Assembly: GCA_018195615.1 (NCBI GenBank) | Contig: JAGTPG010000002.1 | Coordinates: 992,001-1,056,000, forward strand | Origin: Streptomyces tuirus | Lineage (GTDB): Bacteria > Actinomycetota > Actinomycetes > Streptomycetales > Streptomycetaceae | Direction of reading: 5' to 3' | Length of the DNA stretch: 64,000 bases | In this document: piece after piece, positions 58,834 to 64,000 of the stretch | Position numbering within the stretch: the first letter of the stretch is position 1 | Layout of the letters: every line of letters starts with the position of its first letter | Notes under the pieces: model-generated | The model's database searches: none | Told to the model about the DNA's origin: nothing | The model's input: the letters and a program-made list of their open reading frames with translations, nothing else | Made by a program: the position numbers and the translations under genes

Positions 58834-60420
58834 TCACATCGGGCCGGGGCCCGCCCCTCCCTTGAGGCGTTCCAGGTCGGAGGGGCGGACCTGGATGACG
58901 ATCAGGGCGATCAGCGCGGCGACGGCGGTGAAGATCGCCGCCATGATGAAGGCGGCCGAGACGCCCGCGGTGAGGACTTCGTCGGACCAGGGTTTCGGCA
59001 GCTGGCCGGTCTGTTCGAACCGCAGGCGCTCGTCCGGCGTCGCCTGCCGGAGGAAGGCCGGGACCTGTGTCTCCGCCTCGTTGGTGCTGGCCGTGCCGTA
59101 CATCGTGACCAGGATGGACAGTCCGAGGGAGCCGCCGACCTGCTGGGTGGCGTTGAGGAGTCCGGAGGCCGCGCCGGTCTCCGGGGTGGGGACGTCGGAC
59201 AGCGCCATGAGGGTCAGCGACACGAACTCCATGCCCATGCCGAGGCTGAAGACGAGCATCGGGCCGAGGACGCTGCCCGCGTAGGTGGAGTGCACGTCGG
59301 TCAGGGTGAGCCAGGCCAGCCCGGTCGCGGCCAGGATCGCGCCCACCACCATGAAGGGCTTGGGGCCGTACGTGGGCAGGAACCGTGAGGCCAGTCCGGC
59401 GCCGATGGCGATGACCGCGCTGACCGGCAGGAAGGCGAGCCCGGCTTCGAGGGGACTGAACTCCAGCACGTTCTGCACGAAGAGCGTCAGGAAGAAGAAC
59501 ATGCCGAAGATCGCGGCCGCCAGGCACAGCATGATGCCGTAGGTGCCCGCGCGGTTGCGGTCGGCGAACATGTGCAGGGGCGTGATCGGCTGTCTGGAAC
59601 GCCGCTCGACCAGGACGAAGACCGCCAGGACGAGGACCGCGGCGGCGAACGAGGCCAGTGTGAGCGGGTCCCGCCAGCCGTCCTGCGCGGCCCTGATGAA
59701 CCCGTATACGAGCAGCACCATGCCCGCGGTGGAGGTGAGCGCTCCGGTGATGTCGAAGCGACCGGGGTGGCGTTCGGACTCCCGGATCCAGCGGGGTGTG
59801 GCGAGCACGATGAGCAGGCCGATGGGCACGTTGACGAACAGCACCCACCGCCAGTTCAGCCACTCCACCAGTATTCCGCCGGCGAGCAGGCCGATCGCGC
59901 CGCCGCCGGCCGAGACCGCGGCGAACACCCCGAAGGCGCGGTTGCGCTCCGGTCCCTCACGGAAGGTCGTGCTGATCAGGGCGAGCGACGTCGGCGACGC
60001 GATGGCGCCGCCCACGCCCTGCAGGGCGCGTGCGCCGAGGAGTTGACTGGAGTTCTGGGCGAATCCGCCGAGCAGGGAGGCGAGCACGAAGAGCAGGACG
60101 CCGAAGACGAAGACGCGCCGCCGGCCCAGGATGTCGCCCGCCCGGCCGCCGAGCAGCAGCAGGCCTCCGAAGGTGAGGGTATAGGCGTTGACCACCCAGG
60201 ACAGGCTGGTCGTGGAGAAGTCCAGAGAGCTCTGGATGTGCGGCAGCGCTATGTTCACGATGGTGATGTCGAGGACCACCATCAGCTGGCACGAGGCGAT
60301 GACCAGAAGTGCCATCGCGCTTCCGCCGCCACCCGATTCCCTGGTGGCGATCTCCTGTGGTGAGGCCGGCTGCGGGCTGCTGCCTGCGGTGTCCACCGTT
60401 CGACGGTACGCCCGCCTCAT
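58834..60420 (-). CDS. MFS drug exporter, DHA2 (EmrB/QacA) family
   Basis: A membrane protein of about 528 residues with 14 predicted segments. The signature LMVVLDITIVNIALPHIQ is in the first segment, and the loop GRAGDILGRRR and VLFVNVPIGLLIVL follow. ATG 60420 is used; GTG 60432 in the same frame is possible. The gene is convergent with the LAL regulator gene, so it may export the terpene product, but it could equally be unrelated. The frame is intact. Confidence 0.9.
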   Translation of the reverse strand: MRRAYRRTVDTAGSSPQPASPQEIATRESGGGGSAMALLVIASCQLMVVLDITIVNIALPHIQSSLDFSTTSLSWVVNAYTLTFGGLLLLGGRAGDILGRRRVFVFGVLLFVLASLLGGFAQNSSQLLGARALQGVGGAIASPTSLALISTTFREGPERNRAFGVFAAVSAGGGAIGLLAGGILVEWLNWRWVLFVNVPIGLLIVLATPRWIRESERHPGRFDITGALTSTAGMVLLVYGFIRAAQDGWRDPLTLASFAAAVLVLAVFVLVERRSRQPITPLHMFADRNRAGTYGIMLCLAAAIFGMFFFLTLFVQNVLEFSPLEAGLAFLPVSAVIAIGAGLASRFLPTYGPKPFMVVGAILAATGLAWLTLTDVHSTYAGSVLGPMLVFSLGMGMEFVSLTLMALSDVPTPETGAASGLLNATQQVGGSLGLSILVTMYGTASTNEAETQVPAFLRQATPDERLRFEQTGQLPKPWSDEVLTAGVSAAFIMAAIFTAVAALIALIVIQVRPSDLERLKGGAGPGPM

Positions 60421-60442
60421 GGACCGCACCACTGGATCACCG

Positions 60443-61356
60443 TCACCCCCTGCGGCTGCCCTTCGGTGACAGCAGTTGCTCGCGCAGGACGGTCAGTTGG
60501 TGCGAGGTGTCCACGGCTCGTTCCTCGTCCAGGGTCGTCAGGGCCAGCAGCAGCACGTCGGCCACGACGAGCGCGGTGAGCGCCTCCGAGGTGATGCCGG
60601 TCGGGGTGTGCGGCGCGGTGAGGACGGCGTCGACGCGGTCGCCGAACTCCTCGCCCAACTCGTCCGTGACGAGCACGACCCGGGCCCCGACCGCCCGGGC
60701 CCGCTCGACGAGCACGGTGAGCTCGGTGAGGGCGCGGCCGGGCTGGAAGATCACCACGGCGTCGCCCTGGCGCAGGCCGAGCAGGTGGTCGGCGAGGGCG
60801 AAGCCGGTGGCGTCGAGGAAGCGGGAGCGGCGGCCGAGGCGGCCGAGGGCGAGCGCCAGGTGCCGGGCGGCCGGTTCGGAGGCGGCGATGCCGAAGCAGT
60901 GGATCTCCGAGGCGTCCGCCAGCGCCCCGACCGCGGCCCGCAGCGAGTCCCGGTCGGTGAGCCGCCGGGTCTGCTCGATCCGCTCCCGGGCCTCGTCGAG
61001 CACATCGCCCCAGATGCCGTCGAGGTCGCGCCCGACGTGGGCGATGCGCTGCTTCAGCCGTACCTCGGGCGCGACGGCGGCGGTGAAGCCGGTGGCCAGC
61101 TCGCGTTTGAGGGCGGGGAGCCCGCCGTAGCCGAGGCGTTGGAGGGCGCGGACGACGGTGGCGTTGCTGGTGCCGCTGGCCGTGCCGAGTTCCTGGGCGC
61201 TGGCGAACAGCAGCTGTTCCACGGGGGCGCTGGCGAGGTACTGGGCGACCGCGCGCTCGGAGGCGGACAGGGCCTCCCAGTGGTCGCGCACGGCCGCGCG
61301 GAGGCGGGTGACGCCCTCCCCAGATCACCGGGCTCTGAAATCTCTGTTACAGGCAT
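60443..61356 (-). CDS. RpiR/MurR-family regulator (frameshifted at the N-terminus)
   Basis: An N-terminal RpiR helix-turn-helix (SASERAVAQYLASAP, TSNATVVRALQRLGYGG) and a C-terminal SIS sugar-phosphate-binding domain (IHCFGIAASEPAARHLALALGRLG). The first 13 codons from ATG 61356 are in another frame; one more base in CCCC 61318-61321 gives PGDLGEGVTRLRAAVRDHW and 304 residues. A shorter start at 61291 would cut into the DNA-binding domain. It is divergent from a C45 peptidase gene with GTTAC repeats between them, and probably regulates that operon. Confidence 0.88.
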
Positions 61357-61430
61357 TGACTTCCTCGTGTCGGCCGTTACTCTCCTGGGCAACGCATTCC
61401 AAGAGGAGCGCTTTTCGTAACTGACGTTAC
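61346..61430. promoter_or_regulatory. Divergent promoter with repeated GTTAC motifs
   Basis: GTTAC occurs at 61346-61350, 61376-61380 and 61426-61430, the last forming an inverted repeat with GTAAC 61417-61421 (4-bp spacer). The first lies in CTGTTACAG, itself an inverted repeat. TTGACT at 61356-61361 with TACTCT 16 bp later could be a promoter for the C45 gene. These are candidate RpiR operators. Confidence 0.45.
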
Positions 61431-61473
61431 AGCACGTCGGTGCGTCGGACAGCCCTCCACCGCGAGGAGAAGA

Positions 61474-62685
61474 ATGGCACCCCCTGCAGCCCCCGCACGT
61501 CCCGCATCGCCTTCCCTGCCCCTCGTCGAGATCTCGGGAACTCCCGTCGAGCGCGGCCGCCAGTACGGCGAGGCCGTCCGCGACCGGTTGCACACCGCGC
61601 TCGCCTACTACGAGGAGGCCTTCGGGCAGTCCGCCGGCCTGACCTGGGAGCAGGTCACCGCCCGCGCCGCGCGCTGGATCGAGCCGGTGCGCTCGTACGC
61701 CCCGCATCTCCTGGCGGAGATGGGCGGCACCGCCGAGGGCGCCGGCGTCTCCCTGCTCGACGTGCTCGCGCTGAACGCACGCGGCGAAGTGCTCTACGAC
61801 CGGTCGTTCGCGGACCTGGAAGCGGAGTCGGGCGCGGACACCCCGGTCGTGGAGGAGGAGCCCGCCGAGGGCTGCACGTCCTTCGCGGCGTACGGCCCCG
61901 CCAGCGGCGACGGGCACGTCTGGGCGGGGCAGAACTGGGACTGGCGGGCCGCGGTCGCCGGCACCGTGGTCATGCTGCGCGTCGTGCAGCCGCCCGCGCC
62001 GACGCTGATCATGCAGGTCGAGGCGGGCCAGGTCGGCCGCCAGGGCGCGAACTCCGCCGGGATCGCACTCAACGCCAACGGGCTCGGCGGCCGCTTCAGC
62101 GACGCGGTCGGCCTGCCGCAGACCGTCGTCCGCCGCAGTGTCCTCGACCAGTCCGCGATCACGGACGCCCTCGACGTGCTGTGCCGCACCCGGGCCCACA
62201 TCGCCTCCAACGCGTTGCTGACCTGCCGCGAGGGCTTCGCCGTGGACCTGGAGACGACCCCGGCGGGTCACGGCTGGATGTATCCGACCGACGGTCTGCT
62301 GGTGCACGGCAACCACTACCAGGCGGGCGTCCCCGCGGCCATCGCCGCCGACTACCGCCCCCTCTCCCCCGACTCCCTGGTCCGCGTCCCCCGGGCCGAG
62401 GAGGGGCTCAAGGCGCTGCGGGGCTCCACGGGACCCGACGAGTCCCGCAAACTCATCAAACAGGCCCTGTCCGACCACCTCGGCCGGCCCGAGTCTCTGT
62501 GCACGCACCCCGACCCGCGCAGACCCGCCGTGGAGCACTGGACCACCCTCGTGTCCTCCTGCGTGGACCTGACCACCGGCGACTACCACGTGACGGCCGG
62601 CACCCCTTGCGACCGCGAATACCAGCACCTTCCCTGGAACCTTTACGACGGCCCCGACGGCTCCCCGGCTCGCCGCACCATCTGA
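61474..62685 (+). CDS. C45-family autoproteolytic acyltransferase/peptidase
   Basis: A 403-residue Ntn-hydrolase of the C45 (isopenicillin N acyltransferase-like) family. The self-cleavage site is Gly133-Cys134 in AEGCTSFAAYG, Cys134 becoming the N-terminal nucleophile. Further family blocks are WAGQNWDWR, GQVGRQGANSAGIALNANGL and VHGNHYQ. No signal peptide is seen. It probably removes or transfers acyl groups on amino acids or peptides. A peptide-type ABC binding protein gene starts 13 bp later, so imported peptides or acylated amino acids are plausible substrates. Confidence 0.88.
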   Translation: MAPPAAPARPASPSLPLVEISGTPVERGRQYGEAVRDRLHTALAYYEEAFGQSAGLTWEQVTARAARWIEPVRSYAPHLLAEMGGTAEGAGVSLLDVLALNARGEVLYDRSFADLEAESGADTPVVEEEPAEGCTSFAAYGPASGDGHVWAGQNWDWRAAVAGTVVMLRVVQPPAPTLIMQVEAGQVGRQGANSAGIALNANGLGGRFSDAVGLPQTVVRRSVLDQSAITDALDVLCRTRAHIASNALLTCREGFAVDLETTPAGHGWMYPTDGLLVHGNHYQAGVPAAIAADYRPLSPDSLVRVPRAEEGLKALRGSTGPDESRKLIKQALSDHLGRPESLCTHPDPRRPAVEHWTTLVSSCVDLTTGDYHVTAGTPCDREYQHLPWNLYDGPDGSPARRTI

Positions 62686-62698
62686 AAGAGGAAACCGG

Positions 62699-64000
62699 AT
62701 GAACAGAACCTCTCGGAGAGCGGCGACCTGCGGTCTGGTCGTCACCGGCCTCCTCACCGCCGCCGGGTGCAGCGGCGCCGACACCGCCACCACCGGCGGC
62801 AGCCCGGTCGACGCCGCGCGACTGAAGCTCACCCCGACCACCCCGGCCGCCCAGGGCCCGGTGCAGAAGGTGAACTGGCTGCTGGAGGACGAGCCCGACT
62901 CCCTCGACCTCGACACCCAGGGCACCAGCGCCGGCCGTGTCGTCCTCACCAACGTCTGCGAGCGCCTCTACCAGCTCCAGCCCGACATGACGGTCAAGCC
63001 GTTCCTGGCGCGGAAGGCCGCGCAGCCGGACGACAGGACCCTGATCCTCACCGTCCGCCAGGGCGTCACCTTCCACGACGGCTCGAAGCTCACCGCCGAC
63101 GACGTCCTGTGGAGCCTGAAGCGGCACGCCGACCCGGACATGGAGCAGAGCGACGAGTTCGGCAACGTCTCGTCCATGGCGAAGACGGGCGCCGACGAGA
63201 TCACCGTCCGCTTCAAGAAGCCCGACGCCCTGTTCACCAAGGCCCTCGCGGGCGACGCCGGCCTCGTGTGGAACAAGGAGCAGGTGGAGAAGGCCGGCGA
63301 GGACTTCGGCACGCCCGGGCACGGCGACGCCTGCTCCGGACCCTACGAGCTGACCGGCTGGAAGTCGGGCGACTCGATCACCATCCGCGCCTACGACGGC
63401 TACTGGGGCGACAAGCCCCTCACCCAGGAGGTCGTCTTCCGCTGGGCCTCCGACAGCGCGCTGGTCAACGCCCTGAAGACCGGTGCCGCCGACGGCACCT
63501 TCGCCGAGTCGCCCAACACCGCCTCCGCGCTGCGCGGCGCCAAGGGCCTCGGCCAGTTCTACGGGCCCTCCACCGCCACGCTCGACCTCATCCCCACCGA
63601 ACGCGGCGGCCTGAAGGACCCGAGGGTCCGCCGCGCCCTGTCCCTCGCCCTGGACCGCGCCGGCATCGCCAAGTCCGGCTACGGCGGCCTGGTCCAGCCG
63701 TGGGCCAGCCCGGTCGGCTCCGGCTCCTGGGGTTACGCCAAGGCCGAGTTCGACGCCGCCCAGAAGCAGCTGGCGTCCGTGGCACCCGCCTCGCCCGACG
63801 CGGACGACCTCGCCGAGGCCAAGAAGCTGGTGAAGGACGCGGGAGTGCCCGCCGACCCGATCGTCATCGGCACCGACGCCAGCCAGGGCCGGACCGTCGT
63901 CGCCAACGCCGTACGCGCCGCCCTCCAGCGCATCGGGCTCCAGGGCGACGTCAAGACCGTGCCGACGGCCCAGTTCGAGGAGTTCTACAGCGATCCGCAG
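62699..64000 (+). CDS. Family 5 ABC binding lipoprotein, peptide type (partial)
   Basis: From ATG 62699, behind AAAGAGGAAAC, an open frame runs to the window end (434 codons, no stop). The N-terminus is a lipoprotein signal with lipobox TAAGC (Cys24). The mature part matches DppA/OppA-type binding proteins: VNWLLEDEPDSLDLD, GVTFHDGSKLTADDVLWSLKR and RVRRALSLALDR. It lies directly downstream of the C45 gene and should be followed by permease and ATPase genes outside the window. It probably feeds the C45 enzyme. Confidence 0.9.
   Translation, partial: MNRTSRRAATCGLVVTGLLTAAGCSGADTATTGGSPVDAARLKLTPTTPAAQGPVQKVNWLLEDEPDSLDLDTQGTSAGRVVLTNVCERLYQLQPDMTVKPFLARKAAQPDDRTLILTVRQGVTFHDGSKLTADDVLWSLKRHADPDMEQSDEFGNVSSMAKTGADEITVRFKKPDALFTKALAGDAGLVWNKEQVEKAGEDFGTPGHGDACSGPYELTGWKSGDSITIRAYDGYWGDKPLTQEVVFRWASDSALVNALKTGAADGTFAESPNTASALRGAKGLGQFYGPSTATLDLIPTERGGLKDPRVRRALSLALDRAGIAKSGYGGLVQPWASPVGSGSWGYAKAEFDAAQKQLASVAPASPDADDLAEAKKLVKDAGVPADPIVIGTDASQGRTVVANAVRAALQRIGLQGDVKTVPTAQFEEFYSDPQ

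Noticed and set aside
56486..59863. Minus-strand open frame of over 1100 codons opposite the LAL regulator
   Set aside because: It spans two genes in antisense, is rich in Gly/Arg/Gln and carries no recognisable motif.

Overview
The window looks like chromosomal DNA of a Streptomyces or close relative. GC is very high with strong G/C third-position bias, starts are often GTG, genes overlap in ATGA/GTGA style, and the gene content fits: SpoIIE-type phosphatases, a LAL regulator, a terpene synthase with a P450, many glycoside hydrolases, and rare TTA leucine codons in two accessory genes. It carries about 50 genes, mostly accessory catabolism, regulation and transport. I see no rRNA, tRNA or CRISPR array.

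Layout. (1) 1-7.1 kb: aromatic catabolism through hydroxyquinol, with a Rieske oxygenase tail and its reductase, FAD monooxygenase, hydroxyquinol 1,2-dioxygenase, maleylacetate reductase, an IclR regulator beside a perfect 19-bp palindrome, and an AAHS transporter. (2) 7.1-11.6 kb: a GH78 alpha-L-rhamnosidase broken by an IS605-type element (tnpA/tnpB), then a second GH78 remnant. (3) 11.9-13.4 kb: dihydrolipoyl dehydrogenase. (4) 13.5-26.4 kb: a galactoside system with lactonase, KDG-type kinase and aldolase, galactonate dehydratase (De Ley-Doudoroff route), a decayed GntR regulator, GH42, an ABC sugar importer, GH2 and a cellulase-like hydrolase. (5) 26.4-31.3 kb: TetR/P450 pair and a divergent sugar-acid dehydratase/alcohol dehydrogenase pair. 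(6) 31.3-47 kb: stress-type PP2C phosphatases and an anti-sigma-type ATPase, MFS transporters, an NB-ARC regulator, AraC, hydrolase, Lrp/LysE. (7) 47-52.9 kb: SDR, ATP-grasp ligase plus CocE/NonD hydrolase, DUF779, SRPBCC. (8) 53.2-58.8 kb: P450 plus terpene synthase with a LAL regulator behind tandem 18-bp repeats. (9) 58.8-64 kb: DHA2 exporter, RpiR regulator, C45 acyltransferase/peptidase and the start of a peptide-type ABC binding protein cut by the window end.

A pervasive feature is that 18 genes are broken only by loss of single bases in short G or C runs (about 30 events, no insertions seen). Restoring one base at each site gives full-length, in-frame proteins. This points to under-called homopolymers in the assembly rather than real pseudogenes, so I annotate these genes across the break and mark each site. 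The rhamnosidase and the GntR fragment are different: they lack internal segments and look truly decayed.

The points most worth following up are the terpene synthase whose metal-binding NSE motif has Pro in place of Asn, with a TTA codon in its partner P450; the ATP-grasp/CocE pair; the TnpB element inside the rhamnosidase gene; and several perfect palindromes that look like operators.
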